This document shows positions 45,119 through 55,742 of a stretch of 64,000 bases of DNA, piece after piece. Under the pieces are notes generated by a model. That model was not told where the DNA came from, made no database searches, and was given only the letters and a program-made list of their open reading frames with translations. A program made the translations under genes and the position numbers. The first letter of the stretch is position 1, and the number at the start of each line of letters is the position of its first letter. The stretch spans positions 186,001 through 250,000 of the forward strand of contig JAIBAU010000001.1 of the NCBI GenBank assembly GCA_019695035.1, read 5' to 3'. Source of the DNA: Caulobacteraceae bacterium (GTDB lineage Bacteria; Pseudomonadota; Alphaproteobacteria; Caulobacterales; Caulobacteraceae).

Positions 45119-45606
45119 GTCGGGTCCGGCCGGGGCCGGTCCGTCGAGAGGGGCGTCTCTTAGGGGCGGGTCGGATTCAGGTCAAGCGGGCTTCCGTAGC
45201 TATTTTCAAAATGAGGCGGCCCGGCCGTGGGGCGGACCGGGCGCGAGGCAGGGAGGGGAGGGACCTTCGAAGTCTGAGGTGATCCGACAAGTCACTGCAA
45301 GAAAAGAATATTTTCCCCTACGGGAGGCCTCAGATCGCGGCCTGGCAAGCCGATTTCGCGGCCTTTCCACTCGATTTTTCGGGCCCTGCAGTCGCGTTCC
45401 CGGCGCCTTGAACCGATTTCCCGGGCAGGCGCGCGACCGCGGCGTCCGAAGACTTGACCAAGGGCGGATCAAGCCGCCTCGGGGCCGGGCGCCAACCGTA
45501 ACGGTCCGCACCCATCCGCCAGTTTCCGCCATTGTCTTCCACCCGCCTCGACAGAACGCCGTTACGGAGCGATGGTCGGCGCACAAACTCATTCGGAGGG
45601 AGCAGG
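45119..45606. other. Intergenic region, about 490 bp, no convincing gene
   Basis: No gene with a ribosome site and normal codon pattern was found between tRNA-Asp and the SH3-domain gene. Frames are open on both strands, including a 128-codon frame at 45206-45592 on the minus strand, but the peptides are arginine-rich and low in complexity. The segment 45280-45320 is AT-rich (GAAAAGAATATTTTCC), unlike the flanks. A 21-bp tandem repeat tract lies at 45330-45434. Confidence 0.6.
45330..45434. repeat. Five degenerate 21-bp tandem repeats
   Basis: Units start at 45330, 45351, 45372, 45393 and 45414, each 21 bp. Units 2, 3 and 5 begin CGATTT and unit 4 begins CGCGTT, followed by a C/G-rich core. 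Because the period is a multiple of three, both strands can encode heptapeptide repeats (minus strand: NRFKAPG, TRLQGPK, NRVERPR, NRLARPR). Confidence 0.7.
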
Positions 45607-46134
45607 ATGCGTTGGAAACTTCTCGCGGCCGCGGCGATCGCGACCCTGGCGGTCGGACCCGCCATCGCCTGTGGCGGACCGCCGGTGTGCACCGTGGTTG
45701 ATCCGACCGGCACGCCGCTGAACGTGCGGGCGAGCCCGGGCGGCAAGATTCTGGCCACCCTGCGCAATGGCCAGGAGGTCGTGGTCATCGAGCATGAGGA
45801 CTACAAGCGCCAGCGCTGGGCCCACATCTCGAAGTTCGAATACATGGAGCCCGGCTGGGTCTTCGCGCGCTACCTGAAATGCAAGCCCGCCAACGGCGAC
45901 GAGGCGCCGCTCTGCGTGGTCAAGGATCCGACCGGCACGCCGTTGAACATCCGTGCGGAAGCCGGGGGCGAGATCGTCGGCAACGTGTCGAACGGCACGC
46001 GGGTTCGCGTCTTCGACCGCACCACCCGCAACGGGCAGGAATGGGTGCAGGTCGAGAAGTGGGACGAGGACAATCTGGCCGGCTGGGTCTACGACCCCTA
46101 CCTGAAGTGCGAGGAGGACGAAGAGGAGGCCTGA
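45607..46134 (+). CDS. Secreted protein with two SH3-like domains
   Basis: From the ATG at 45607 (ribosome site GGAGGGAG) the protein is 175 residues. A signal peptide ([21 protein letters not shown]) precedes two homologous bacterial SH3 modules, each opening [12 protein letters not shown](V/I)RA (first near 28, second near 102) and closing with [10 protein letters not shown] or [10 protein letters not shown]. The paired cysteines probably form a disulfide in each module. Such domains bind cell-wall peptides. The C-terminus is acidic (EEDEEEA). A terminator follows. Confidence 0.88.
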   Translation: MRWKLLAAAAIATLAVGPAIACGGPPVCTVVDPTGTPLNVRASPGGKILATLRNGQEVVVIEHEDYKRQRWAHISKFEYMEPGWVFARYLKCKPANGDEAPLCVVKDPTGTPLNIRAEAGGEIVGNVSNGTRVRVFDRTTRNGQEWVQVEKWDEDNLAGWVYDPYLKCEEDEEEA

Positions 46135-46160
46135 GGCCCTGACCGTCCTGCGATCCGGAG

Positions 46161-46187
46161 AGCCCGTCCCGAAAGGGGCGGGCTTTT
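46161..46187 (+). terminator. Terminator after the SH3-domain gene
   Basis: AGCCCGTCCC pairs with GGGGCGGGCT (one G-T) around a GAAA tetraloop, followed by TTTTCCTTTT. It isolates the SH3 gene from the nuo operon. Confidence 0.85.
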
Positions 46188-46228
46188 CCTTTTGGGGACG
46201 CGGGGAACCGGGGTGTCCAGCGCTGTTT

Positions 46229-46245
46229 TTGCGAACGGTTCGCAA
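46229..46245. promoter_or_regulatory. Perfect 17-bp palindrome upstream of nuo
   Basis: TTGCGAACGGTTCGCAA is perfectly symmetric about the central G. It ends 26 bp before the -35 element of the candidate nuoA promoter, a usual place for an activator. The regulator is unknown. Confidence 0.65.
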
Positions 46246-46270
46246 GTCAAACTCCGTTCGCCACAAAGGT

Positions 46271-46299
46271 TTGAACGCGCCGCCCGAAGGGGCTAGAAG
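46271..46299 (+). promoter_or_regulatory. Candidate nuoA promoter
   Basis: TTGAAC (46271-46276), a 17-bp spacer and TAGAAG (46294-46299) lie 41 bp before nuoA. The -10 region sits within GGGGCTAGAAGG, which recurs before nuoJ. A TCAAAC/GTTTGA inverted pair overlaps the -35 element. Confidence 0.5.
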
Positions 46300-46340
46300 G
46301 CCCCGAATCCGCCGCTCCTCCGGCGGCGAGGCCACACCCC

Positions 46341-46742
46341 ATGCCCGGTTCGATGCCAGAGTCGATGAACGCATTTCTGCTGGAATACCTGCCGATCGTG
46401 ATCTTCTTCGGCATCGCCGCCGTGCTGGGTCTCGGCTTCATGATCGCCGCCTGGCTGATGGCGCCGTCCAATCCCGACACGGAGAAGAACTCGGCCTACG
46501 AATGCGGCTTCAACGCCTTCGAGGACGCGCGTCTCAAGTTCGACGTCCGGTTCTACCTGGTCTCGATCCTGTTCATCATCTTCGACCTGGAAGTCGCCTT
46601 CCTGTTCCCCTGGGCCGTGTCGCTGTTCGATCTGGCCCGCCCGGACATGATCTTCGCCTTCTGGTCGATGATGGTCTTCCTCGGCGTGCTCACCGTCGGG
46701 TTCATTTACGAGTGGAAGAAGGGCGCCCTGGAATGGGAGTAG
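46341..46742 (+). CDS. nuoA: NADH dehydrogenase I subunit A
   Basis: NuoA is a small membrane subunit of proton-pumping complex I, near the quinone cavity. From 46341 the product is 133 residues with three membrane segments, and the conserved loop [21 protein letters not shown] carrying the key cysteine and acidic residues. Starts at 46353 and 46365 are also possible; the last ([10 protein letters not shown]) matches many homologues. It is the first gene of the operon, and its end overlaps nuoB by 10 bp. Confidence 0.96.
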   Translation: MPGSMPESMNAFLLEYLPIVIFFGIAAVLGLGFMIAAWLMAPSNPDTEKNSAYECGFNAFEDARLKFDVRFYLVSILFIIFDLEVAFLFPWAVSLFDLARPDMIFAFWSMMVFLGVLTVGFIYEWKKGALEWE

Positions 46743-47344
46743 AAACCAAGTCCCCCACGGGTCTGGTCGCCTCGCCCGGATTCGATCCCAAGGCGCTGTC
46801 CTACGGCGCCGCCGGCCGCGTGGCGGTCGAGGGCTATGACCCCAAGAAGCACGACCGCTTCTTCGAGCAGGTCGACGCGGAGCTGGGCGAGAAGGGCTTC
46901 CTGGTCGCCGCCGCCGACGACGTCATCACCTGGGCCCGCACCGGCTCGCTGATGTGGATGACCTTCGGTCTGGCCTGCTGCGCCGTCGAGATGATGCAGG
47001 CGTCCATGCCGCGCTACGATCTCGAGCGCTTCGGTTTCGCGCCGCGCGCCAGTCCGCGCCAGTCGGACGTGATGATCGTGGCCGGCACCCTGACCAACAA
47101 GATGGCTCCGGCCCTGCGCAAGGTCTACGACCAGATGCCCGAGCCGCGTTACGTGATCTCGATGGGCAGCTGCGCCAACGGCGGCGGCTACTACCACTAC
47201 AGCTACTCGGTGGTGCGCGGCTGCGACCGCATCGTGCCGGTCGACATCTACGTCCCGGGCTGCCCGCCGACGGCGGAGGCGCTGCTCTACGGCGTCCTGC
47301 AGCTGCAGAAGAAAATCCGCCGCACCGGCGACATCCTCCGCTAG
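46733..47344 (+). CDS. nuoB: NADH dehydrogenase I subunit B
   Basis: NuoB holds cluster N2, the last Fe-S centre before ubiquinone. The ATG at 46733 (MGVETKSP) gives 203 residues; a frame reaching back to 46229 is rejected. The four ligand cysteines are C82 and C83 (LACCAVEM), C147 (GSCANGGG) and C177 (GCPPTAEAL). The N-terminal ~55 residues are a variable extension seen in alphaproteobacteria. It overlaps nuoA and lies 8 bp before nuoC. Confidence 0.97.
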   Translation: MGVETKSPTGLVASPGFDPKALSYGAAGRVAVEGYDPKKHDRFFEQVDAELGEKGFLVAAADDVITWARTGSLMWMTFGLACCAVEMMQASMPRYDLERFGFAPRASPRQSDVMIVAGTLTNKMAPALRKVYDQMPEPRYVISMGSCANGGGYYHYSYSVVRGCDRIVPVDIYVPGCPPTAEALLYGVLQLQKKIRRTGDILR

Positions 47345-47352
47345 GGCCCGCC

Positions 47353-47976
47353 ATGACCAAGTCTCTCATCGCGCTGGGCAAGGCCGTCAGCAAGGCTGCC
47401 GGCAAGGGCGTCGTCCACGAGGCCGTCGTGGCCCACGGCGAACTGAACGTCACCGTGGCGCGCGAGCAGATCGGGCCGTTCCTGACCCTGCTGCGCGACG
47501 ACCCCGAGTTCCGTTTCCAGCAACTGGTCGACCTGACCTGCGTCGACTACCCGGAGCGGACCCAGCGCTTCGACGTCGTCTACCACCTGCTATCGCTGGT
47601 GAAGAACGTGCGCATCCGCGTGAAGCTGGCCACCGACGAGCAGACCCCGGTGCCGAGCATCATCCCGGTCCACCCGTGCGCCGACTGGTTCGAGCGCGAG
47701 GCCTTCGACATGTACGGGGTCATGTTCCAGGGCCATCCGGACCTGCGGCGCCTGCTGACGGACTACGGCTTCGAGGGTCATCCCCTGCGCAAGGACTTCC
47801 CCATGACGGGCTACGTCGAGGTGCGCTGGGACGAGCAGCAGAAGCGGGTGGTCTACGAGCCCGTCGAGCTGCGCCAGGAATTCCGCCAGTTCGACTTCCT
47901 CTCGCCGTGGGAAGGCGCGGAATACCCGATCCGCCCGCTCCCGGGCGACGAGAAGGCGCGCGGGGAGGTGAAGTGA
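47353..47976 (+). CDS. nuoC: NADH dehydrogenase I subunit C
   Basis: NuoC is a peripheral-arm subunit that packs against NuoD. The ATG at 47353 gives 207 residues. The 30-kDa family signature [20 protein letters not shown] lies near 116-135, and [14 protein letters not shown] follows. It is a separate gene, not fused to nuoD as in E. coli. The stop overlaps the nuoD start (TGATG). Confidence 0.97.
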   Translation: MTKSLIALGKAVSKAAGKGVVHEAVVAHGELNVTVAREQIGPFLTLLRDDPEFRFQQLVDLTCVDYPERTQRFDVVYHLLSLVKNVRIRVKLATDEQTPVPSIIPVHPCADWFEREAFDMYGVMFQGHPDLRRLLTDYGFEGHPLRKDFPMTGYVEVRWDEQQKRVVYEPVELRQEFRQFDFLSPWEGAEYPIRPLPGDEKARGEVK

Positions 47977-49199
47977 TGGACGACGCATTCGGCGCACGCC
48001 CCGAGACCGTGGACCGCGACCTCGAGCAGGAACGCAAGTTCACCATCAACTTCGGCCCGCAACACCCCGCGGCGCACGGGGTTCTTCGCCTGGTGCTGGA
48101 GCTGGACGGCGAGATCGTTGAGCGGGTCGATCCGCACATCGGCCTGCTGCACCGCGGCACCGAGAAGCTGATGGAGGCGCGCACCTACCTCCAGAACATC
48201 CCCTACTTCGACCGCCTCGACTACGTGGCGCCGATGAACCAGGAGCACGCCTTCTGCCTGGCCATCGAGAAGCTGCTGGGCGTCGAGGTTCCGATCCGGG
48301 CCCAGCTGATCCGGGTGCTCTACTCGGAAATCGGCCGGATCCTGAACCACCTCCTGAACGTCACCACCCAGGCCATGGACGTCGGCGCCCTGACGCCGCC
48401 GCTGTGGGGCTTCGAGGAGCGCGAGAAGCTGATGGTGTTCTACGAGCGCGCCTGCGGCGCTCGCCTGCACGCCAACTACTTCCGCCCCGGCGGCGTGCAT
48501 CAGGACCTGCCGCCGGACCTGATCGACGACATCGACCGCTGGATCGACGCCTTCCCCTCGACGACGAAGGACCTCGAGGGCCTGGTCACCGAGAACCGCA
48601 TCTTCAAGCAGCGCAACGTCGACATCGGCGTGGTCAGCCGCCAGCAAGCCATCGACTGGGGCTTCTCGGGCGTCATGCTGCGCGGCTCGGGCGTGGCCTG
48701 GGACCTGCGCAAGAGCCAGCCCTACGAATGCTACGCCGACCTCGAGTTCGACGTGCCGATCGGCAAGAACGGCGACTGCTGGGACCGCTACCTGCTGCGC
48801 ATGGAAGAGATGAACCAGTCTCTCAGGCTCATGCGCCAGTGCATTGACCGGCTGAAGAAGACGCCGGGACCGGTCATGACCGAGAACAACAAGGTCGTGC
48901 CGCCGCGCCGCGGCGAGATGAAGCGCTCGATGGAGGCGCTCATCCACCACTTCAAGCTCTACACCGAAGGCTTCAAGACTCCGCCGGGCGAGGTCTACGC
49001 CTGCGTCGAGGCGCCCAAGGGCGAGTTCGGCGTCTACCTGGTCAGCGACGGCACCAACAAGCCCTACCGCTGCAAGATCCGCGCGCCCGGCTTCCCGCAC
49101 CTGCAGGCCATGGACTGGATGAACCGCGGCCACATGCTGGCCGACGTCTCGGCCATCCTGGGTTCGCTCGACATCGTGTTCGGAGAGATCGACCGGTGA
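47976..49199 (+). CDS. nuoD: NADH dehydrogenase I subunit D
   Basis: NuoD forms the ubiquinone-binding site with NuoB. The 407-residue protein is of standard size, with [21 protein letters not shown] near the N-terminus (the quinone-proximal histidine) and the [14 protein letters not shown] signature. A longer upstream frame is rejected because the ATG at 47976 overlaps the nuoC stop. Downstream, three non-core genes separate it from nuoE. Confidence 0.97.
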   Translation: MDDAFGARPETVDRDLEQERKFTINFGPQHPAAHGVLRLVLELDGEIVERVDPHIGLLHRGTEKLMEARTYLQNIPYFDRLDYVAPMNQEHAFCLAIEKLLGVEVPIRAQLIRVLYSEIGRILNHLLNVTTQAMDVGALTPPLWGFEEREKLMVFYERACGARLHANYFRPGGVHQDLPPDLIDDIDRWIDAFPSTTKDLEGLVTENRIFKQRNVDIGVVSRQQAIDWGFSGVMLRGSGVAWDLRKSQPYECYADLEFDVPIGKNGDCWDRYLLRMEEMNQSLRLMRQCIDRLKKTPGPVMTENNKVVPPRRGEMKRSMEALIHHFKLYTEGFKTPPGEVYACVEAPKGEFGVYLVSDGTNKPYRCKIRAPGFPHLQAMDWMNRGHMLADVSAILGSLDIVFGEIDR

Positions 49200-49621
49200 T
49201 GGGCTACGCGGCCGCCGCTGCTCTGACCTTCTGCACGCCGTCGACGGGCGTGGCAGCGCAGCCGGCTGCCGTGGTGGATGCGTTTTTGGCCGGTTGGAAT
49301 GCGAATAATCCGACCCTACTGAGCAAGACGATGGTCCAAACCGCTCAGGTTGACCTGTATGATGACGATCGCATCACCGCCGAGGATTTCCTGCGTCAAG
49401 CCCAAGCGAACCGGCAGTACTTCGCTCCGGTAATCCCGACGTCCACGTCGATCCGTGGAGGGTGGGTCGATCTCGTGATCCAGTCTGAACGTCCGTGTCT
49501 TCGAGTCCGGGGCGACACCAGGCCGTGTGAGGCCAGTTGGCAGAACTCGAATATGAGCCTCGAAGTTGCCGAGGGCTGCATTACCGAGTTTGCACTCTCC
49601 TTGCCGGAAGTGTCCGAATGA
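49199..49621 (+). CDS. Exported hypothetical protein inserted after nuoD
   Basis: The ATG at 49199 overlaps the nuoD stop; a GTG one codon earlier is possible. The 140-residue product has a signal-like start ([21 protein letters not shown]) and a mature part that may adopt an NTF2-like fold (VVDAFLAGWNANNPTLLSKTM, DDRITAEDFLRQ). The DNA is less GC-rich and uses rarer codons (TTT, AAT, CTA) than nuo genes, which points to a later arrival. It has no known link to complex I. Confidence 0.65.
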   Translation: MGYAAAAALTFCTPSTGVAAQPAAVVDAFLAGWNANNPTLLSKTMVQTAQVDLYDDDRITAEDFLRQAQANRQYFAPVIPTSTSIRGGWVDLVIQSERPCLRVRGDTRPCEASWQNSNMSLEVAEGCITEFALSLPEVSE

Positions 49622-50031
49622 CCGACCTCTGGGCCAACATCTGGGTCGAACCCGTGATCCTCGAGAGCCGCTGGTGGATTTTCGCCGCCGCGCTGGCCTT
49701 CTCGATGATCCTGACCGTGGCGATCTCGCCGGGGCGGCGCCGTTACATGGGCGCGCTCAAGCTGGCGGCCGCGCAAGGCACCCAGGTGATGGCGCCGCTC
49801 GCCGGGGTGATCCTGGTCCGCTCGGGCTTCCGCCACGCCTACGCGATGGAGGGGCGGGGGTTCTGGGAGTCCATGTGGCTGAGCCTGCTGTGGGGATTCG
49901 GGTTCATCGTCGCCGGCCAGATCGCCGTGCGGACGATCCCGCCCACGTCCTGGCTGCTGCGCGACCTGCGCGACGCGAACCGGGCGGTGTGGAAAGCGCG
50001 TCTCGGCCGGATTCTGGGAGGGCGCCGCTGA
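49618..50031 (+). CDS. Membrane-associated hypothetical protein in the nuo operon
   Basis: The 137-residue protein has two or three hydrophobic segments (WWIFAAALAFSMILTVAIS, VMAPLAGVILV and MWLSLLWGFGFIVAGQIAV) and a basic C-terminus (WKARLGRILGGRR). The ATG overlaps the preceding stop (ATGA), and its stop overlaps the next start (TGATG). I do not recognise the family. It belongs to the three-gene block between nuoD and nuoE and may be an operon passenger or an assembly factor. Confidence 0.65.
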   Translation: MTDLWANIWVEPVILESRWWIFAAALAFSMILTVAISPGRRRYMGALKLAAAQGTQVMAPLAGVILVRSGFRHAYAMEGRGFWESMWLSLLWGFGFIVAGQIAVRTIPPTSWLLRDLRDANRAVWKARLGRILGGRR

Positions 50032-50372
50032 TGGAAGCGCTCTGCGACCTGGAAGCCCTGCTGCAGGCCCACAACGACGCCTGGAACCGCCACGACGTGG
50101 CGGCCTTCGTCGAGACCCTCTCGCCGGACGCCGAAATCTACGCCTTCCCCGGAACGCTGCAGCTCAAGGGCCGGGAGCCTATCGCCGCCCACTTCACCCA
50201 GCTCTGGGCGAAGGTTCCCGAGCTGTCCGTCACCGTCGCGCACCGCTCGCGGCTGGAAAACCACGTGGTCGACGAGGAAGTGCTCCGGATCAACGGCCAG
50301 GAGATCGCCCGCGAGGTGACGGTCTACCAGGTCGAGGCCTGCCATATCCGCCGCATCGACACGATCGAATAG
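50031..50372 (+). CDS. SnoaL/NTF2-like protein
   Basis: The 113-residue product fits the SnoaL/NTF2-like fold: LLQAHNDAWNRHDVAAFVETLSPDAEIYAFPG near the N-terminus, then LKGREPIAAHFTQLWAKVP and a terminal strand VYQVEACHIRRIDTIE. Members include ketosteroid isomerases and small steroid or polyketide enzymes, but most are unassigned. It is soluble with no signal. It is translationally linked to the membrane ORF before it and lies 12 bp before nuoE. Confidence 0.8.
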   Translation: MEALCDLEALLQAHNDAWNRHDVAAFVETLSPDAEIYAFPGTLQLKGREPIAAHFTQLWAKVPELSVTVAHRSRLENHVVDEEVLRINGQEIAREVTVYQVEACHIRRIDTIE

Positions 50373-50384
50373 AAGCGAAACCCG

Positions 50385-51047
50385 ATGTCCGTCCGCCGCC
50401 TCGCCAAGGAACAGCCCGCCTCGTTCAAGTTCTCCAAGGCCACCATGGAGAAGGTGAACTTCTGGCTGAAGAAATACCCGGAAGACCGCAAGCGGTCTGC
50501 GGTAATCCCGATCCTTTGGCTGGTGCAGAAGCAGGAGGGCTGGGTGTCGGAGCCCGCCATCCGCGCCATCGCCGACCTGCTGGGTATGGCCTACATCCGC
50601 GTGCTCGAGGTGGCGACCTTCTACACCATGTTCCAACTGGAGCCGGTGGGTAAGGTGCTGATCCAGGTGTGCGGTACGACGCCTTGCATGCTGCGCGGCT
50701 CCGAAGACCTGATGAAGGTCTGCAAGGAGAAGATCGGCCACAAGGACCACATGTCCGCCGACGGCCTGTTCACCTGGCAGGAGGTCGAGTGCCTGGGCGC
50801 CTGTTCGAACGCGCCGATGGCCCAGATCAACGATTACTACTACGAGGACCTGACGCCGGAGACGATGGCGCAGATCATCGACGACTTCCGCGCCGGCAAG
50901 AAGCCGAGGCCGGGGTCCTACGCCGCCCAGCGCCGCACCACGTCCGAGCCGGAAGGCGGGCCGATGACCCTGCTGGATCCCAAGCTCTACGACGGCTCGG
51001 CCGCCAAGCCGATCAAGAAGCTGCCCAACCTGCCGGAGCCGGCGTGA
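50385..51047 (+). CDS. nuoE: NADH dehydrogenase I subunit E
   Basis: NuoE carries the 2Fe-2S cluster N1a in the NADH-input module. The 220-residue protein has the thioredoxin-like ligand motif CGTTPC...CLGAC (cysteines near 96, 101, 137 and 141). A C-terminal extension after about residue 170 (KKPRPGSYAAQRRTTSEPEGG) is seen in alphaproteobacterial NuoE. Its stop overlaps the next small gene (TGATG). Confidence 0.97.
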   Translation: MSVRRLAKEQPASFKFSKATMEKVNFWLKKYPEDRKRSAVIPILWLVQKQEGWVSEPAIRAIADLLGMAYIRVLEVATFYTMFQLEPVGKVLIQVCGTTPCMLRGSEDLMKVCKEKIGHKDHMSADGLFTWQEVECLGACSNAPMAQINDYYYEDLTPETMAQIIDDFRAGKKPRPGSYAAQRRTTSEPEGGPMTLLDPKLYDGSAAKPIKKLPNLPEPA

Positions 51048-51318
51048 TGGCGCGCCCCAACCTTGAAGATCCGGACGAGCTGAAGGCCTACCGCAAGGAA
51101 CTGCGCAAGGTCGGCCAGCCCCTGTCGCTGACGGGGATGGTGCTGATGTTCGTGGGCCTGGTGCTGCTGGGCGCGAACAAGTTCGGCTGGCTGAACTACC
51201 ACGTGGACGGGCCGGACTTCACGGCCTTTGGAATCCTGGTCGCGGGCTGGGGCTTTCTCGTCTGGGCGCTGTTCAAGCGCAACATCCATCACCGCAATCG
51301 TATGGCGGAGCCTTCGGC

Positions 51319-51322
<4 letters not shown>
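51047..51322 (+). CDS. Small membrane protein between nuoE and nuoF
   Basis: The 91-residue protein has a charged N-terminus ([18 protein letters not shown]) and two membrane segments ([21 protein letters not shown] and [19 protein letters not shown]). Overlaps of 1-4 bp on both sides place it firmly in the operon. Small ORFs at this site occur in other Caulobacterales nuo clusters, as I recall, which suggests an accessory subunit or assembly protein. Confidence 0.7.
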
Positions 51323-52632
<1,310 letters not shown>

Positions 52633-52637
52633 CGCGA

Positions 52638-54683
52638 ATGCCTATCGCCAAGGTCAACGGCGTCGAGGTCGAGTTCGAGCCCGGCATGACCGTGCTGCAG
52701 GTCGCCGAGCGCGCCGGGCACGAGATCCCGCGCTTCTGCTACCACGAGCGCCTGTCCATCGCGGGCAACTGCCGCATGTGCCTGGTCGAGGTGAAGCCTG
52801 GACCGCCGAAACCGCAGGCCTCCTGCGCACTGCCGGCCGCCGAGAACCAGGAGATCTTCACCGATACGCCGATGGTGAAGAAGGCGCGCGAAGGGGTGAT
52901 GGAGTTCCTGCTCATCAACCACCCGCTGGACTGCCCGATCTGCGACCAGGGCGGCGAGTGCGACCTGCAGGACCAGGCCGTGGGCTACGGCCGCGACGGC
53001 TCGCGCTACGCCGAGAACAAGCGCGCGGTCGACGAGAAATACATGGGTCCGACCATCAAGACGGTCATGACCCGCTGCATCCAGTGCACGCGCTGCGTCC
53101 GCTTCGTCTCTGAGATCGCCGGGGTCGAGGACATCGGCATGATCTCGCGCGGCGAGAGCGCCGAGATCACCACCTACCTCGAACAGGCGGTGGGGTCGGA
53201 GCTGTCCGGCAACGTCAACGACCTTTGTCCGGTCGGGGCGCTTACGCACCGCCCCTGGGCCTTCAACTATCGCCCCTGGGAGCTGAAGAAGACCGAGACC
53301 ATCGACGTCCACGACGCCCTGGGCTCGAACATCCGCGCCGATGCGCGCGGCCCGGAGGTGATGCGCGTGCTGCCGCGGGTGCACGAGGGCATCAACGAGG
53401 AGTGGCTCTCGGACAAGTCGCGCTACGCGGTCGACGGCCTGATGCGCCAGCGGCTGGACCGGCCCTACGTGCGCCGCGACGGCAAGCTGCAGCCGGCGAC
53501 CTGGGCCGAGGCCCTGGGCGCGGTCGCCGAACGCTTCAATGCGGCCAAGCCGAACAAGATCGGCGCCATCGCCGGCGACCTGCAGGACGCCGAATCCATG
53601 AAGGCCCTGATGGACCTGATGGACGCCATCGGCTCGCCCAACCTCGACTGCCGCCAGGACGGCGCCTGGATCGGCGGCGGCGAGCGCGGCGGCTATCTGT
53701 TCAACTCGACCCTGGCCGGGATCGAGCAGGCCGACGTCGTGCTGCTGGTGGGGACCAACCCCCGGCTCGAGGCGCCCCTGCTGAACACGCGACTGCGCAA
53801 GCAGTGGCTGGCCGGCAAGATGCGCATCGGCCTGATCGGCGAGCAGGCGTCGCTGACCTACGGCTACGACTACCTGGGCGCGGGCCCCGCCAGCCTGGGC
53901 AAGCTTTCCAAGGACTTCGCCGCGGCCCTGAAGGGGGCGCAGAAGCCGGCGGTGATCGTGGGCATGGGCGCGCTGGCGCGCGACGACGGCGCCGCGGTGC
54001 TGAAGGCCGTGGCCGACTTCGCCGCCGCCAACGGCGTGGTGCGGGACGGCTGGAACGGATTCAACGTGCTGCACACCGCGGCCGGCCGCGTGGCCGGCCT
54101 GGACATGGGCTTCCTGCCTCGCGCCGGGGGCCTGCCGGCGGTCGACATGGTCAAGAAGGGCAAGCTGGACGTGCTGTTCCTGCTGGGCGCCGACGAGATC
54201 GACGCATCGGCGACGGCCGCCTTCAAGGTCTACCTGGGCAGCCACGGCGACCGCGGCGCGCACGGCGCCGACGTGATCCTGCCCGGCGCCGCCTACACCG
54301 AGAAGCCGGGTCTCTACGTCAACACCGAGGGCCGGGTGCAGATGGCCGAGCGCTCGATCTTCCCCAAGGGCGAGGCCCGCGAGGACTGGGCGATCATCCG
54401 CGCGCTTTCCGAGCGCGTGGGCCAAACCCTGCCGTTCGACAGCCTGGCCGCGCTGCGCGCCAAGCTGATGGCCGACCACCCCGGCTTCGGCCAGGTCGAC
54501 TACGTCGCCCCGGGCCAGCCGCTGAACCTGAAGGCGCTGGGCGCCAAGGGCTCGCTGGGCGCCGCCGCCTTCGCCTCGCCGGTGAAGGACTTCTACATGA
54601 CCAACCCGATCGCGCGCGCCAGCGCGACCATGGCCGAGTGCTCGGCTGCGGCGAGCGGCGCCCGCGCGATGGCCGCGGAGTAA
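52638..54683 (+). CDS. nuoG: NADH dehydrogenase I subunit G
   Basis: NuoG is the large Fe-S subunit of the input arm. The ATG at 52638 gives 681 residues, the compact alphaproteobacterial/mitochondrial type without the extra cluster N7 region. Ligands seen are the 2Fe-2S set C34, C45, C48 and C63, the His/Cys set around CPICDQGGECDLQD, and CIQCTRC...CPVG. The remainder is a molybdopterin-oxidoreductase-like domain that has lost its cofactor. It lies 5 bp after nuoF and 3 bp before nuoH. Confidence 0.97.
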   Translation: MPIAKVNGVEVEFEPGMTVLQVAERAGHEIPRFCYHERLSIAGNCRMCLVEVKPGPPKPQASCALPAAENQEIFTDTPMVKKAREGVMEFLLINHPLDCPICDQGGECDLQDQAVGYGRDGSRYAENKRAVDEKYMGPTIKTVMTRCIQCTRCVRFVSEIAGVEDIGMISRGESAEITTYLEQAVGSELSGNVNDLCPVGALTHRPWAFNYRPWELKKTETIDVHDALGSNIRADARGPEVMRVLPRVHEGINEEWLSDKSRYAVDGLMRQRLDRPYVRRDGKLQPATWAEALGAVAERFNAAKPNKIGAIAGDLQDAESMKALMDLMDAIGSPNLDCRQDGAWIGGGERGGYLFNSTLAGIEQADVVLLVGTNPRLEAPLLNTRLRKQWLAGKMRIGLIGEQASLTYGYDYLGAGPASLGKLSKDFAAALKGAQKPAVIVGMGALARDDGAAVLKAVADFAAANGVVRDGWNGFNVLHTAAGRVAGLDMGFLPRAGGLPAVDMVKKGKLDVLFLLGADEIDASATAAFKVYLGSHGDRGAHGADVILPGAAYTEKPGLYVNTEGRVQMAERSIFPKGEAREDWAIIRALSERVGQTLPFDSLAALRAKLMADHPGFGQVDYVAPGQPLNLKALGAKGSLGAAAFASPVKDFYMTNPIARASATMAECSAAASGARAMAAE

Positions 54684-54686
54684 ACG

Positions 54687-55742
54687 ATGGACTGGGCTTC
54701 CCCTCTCGGCTGGACCCTGATCGCCGTCGGCCAGATCCTGCTGGTCACGGTCGGCATCCTGCTGTCGCTGGCGTTCCTGCTGCTGGCCGACCGCAAGATC
54801 TGGGCGGGCGTGCAGATGCGCAAGGGACCCAATGTGGTCGGCCCGTTCGGCCTGCTGCAGTCCTTCGCCGACTTCTTCAAGTTCGTTTTCAAGGAGATCG
54901 TGGTCCCCGCCGGCGCCGACAAGGTCGTGTTCCTGCTGGCGCCGCTTATCACCTTCATCCTGGCCTTCGTGGCCTGGGCGGCGATCCCGTTCGCGCCGGG
55001 CTGGGTGGTGGCCGACCTCAACGTCGGCATCCTCTACCTGTTCGCGATCAGCTCGCTGGGCGTCTACGGCATCATCATGGGCGGGTGGGCGTCGAACTCG
55101 AAGTACCCGTTCCTCGGCTCGCTGCGATCGGCGGCGCAGATGGTGTCCTACGAGGTCTCCATCGGCTTCATCATCATCACCGTCATCCTGCTGGCCGGGA
55201 CCATGAATCTCTCGGGCATCGTCGAGGCCCAGGCCGGCTGGTTCTGGAACTGGAACGTGTTCGGCAACGGCGCGAAGAACTGGCCGACCATCGTGATCAT
55301 GTTCCCCATGATGGTGATGTTCTTCATCTCGGCGCTGGCCGAGACCAACCGCCCGCCCTTCGACCTGCCCGAGGCGGAGTCGGAGCTCGTGGCCGGCTAC
55401 CAGGTCGAGTACTCCTCCACGCCGTACCTGCTGTTCATGATCGGCGAGTACGCCAACATCGTGCTGATGTGCTCGATGTTGAGCCTGCTGTTCTTCGGCG
55501 GCTGGAACGCGCCCTATCCGGTGACCTTCGCCGAGCCCGGCTCGCTGATCTACAACCTGCACGCCCTGCTCTGGTTCATGATCAAGACCGTGGCCTGGTT
55601 CGTCATGTTCGCGCTGGTGAAGGCCATCGTGCCCCGCTACCGCTACGACCAGCTGATGCGCCTCGGCTGGAAGATCTTCCTGCCGACCTCGCTCGTGGCC
55701 GTCATCGGCGTCGCCGCCTGGCGCGTGTTCGGAGCCCAGTGA
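54687..55742 (+). CDS. nuoH: NADH dehydrogenase I subunit H
   Basis: NuoH is the membrane subunit that forms much of the ubiquinone chamber. The 351-residue protein has eight predicted membrane segments and the conserved loops [14 protein letters not shown] and [21 protein letters not shown]. It is translationally coupled to the following small gene (TGATG), and the length is standard. Confidence 0.98.
   Translation: MDWASPLGWTLIAVGQILLVTVGILLSLAFLLLADRKIWAGVQMRKGPNVVGPFGLLQSFADFFKFVFKEIVVPAGADKVVFLLAPLITFILAFVAWAAIPFAPGWVVADLNVGILYLFAISSLGVYGIIMGGWASNSKYPFLGSLRSAAQMVSYEVSIGFIIITVILLAGTMNLSGIVEAQAGWFWNWNVFGNGAKNWPTIVIMFPMMVMFFISALAETNRPPFDLPEAESELVAGYQVEYSSTPYLLFMIGEYANIVLMCSMLSLLFFGGWNAPYPVTFAEPGSLIYNLHALLWFMIKTVAWFVMFALVKAIVPRYRYDQLMRLGWKIFLPTSLVAVIGVAAWRVFGAQ

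Noticed and set aside
45206..45592. 128-codon minus-strand frame containing heptad repeats
   Set aside because: Arginine-rich low-complexity product without a convincing ribosome site; kept only as a finding on the repeat tract.
45119..45606. CRISPR array
   Set aside because: The repeats here are 21 bp, directly adjacent and degenerate, without spacers; no cas genes are in the window.
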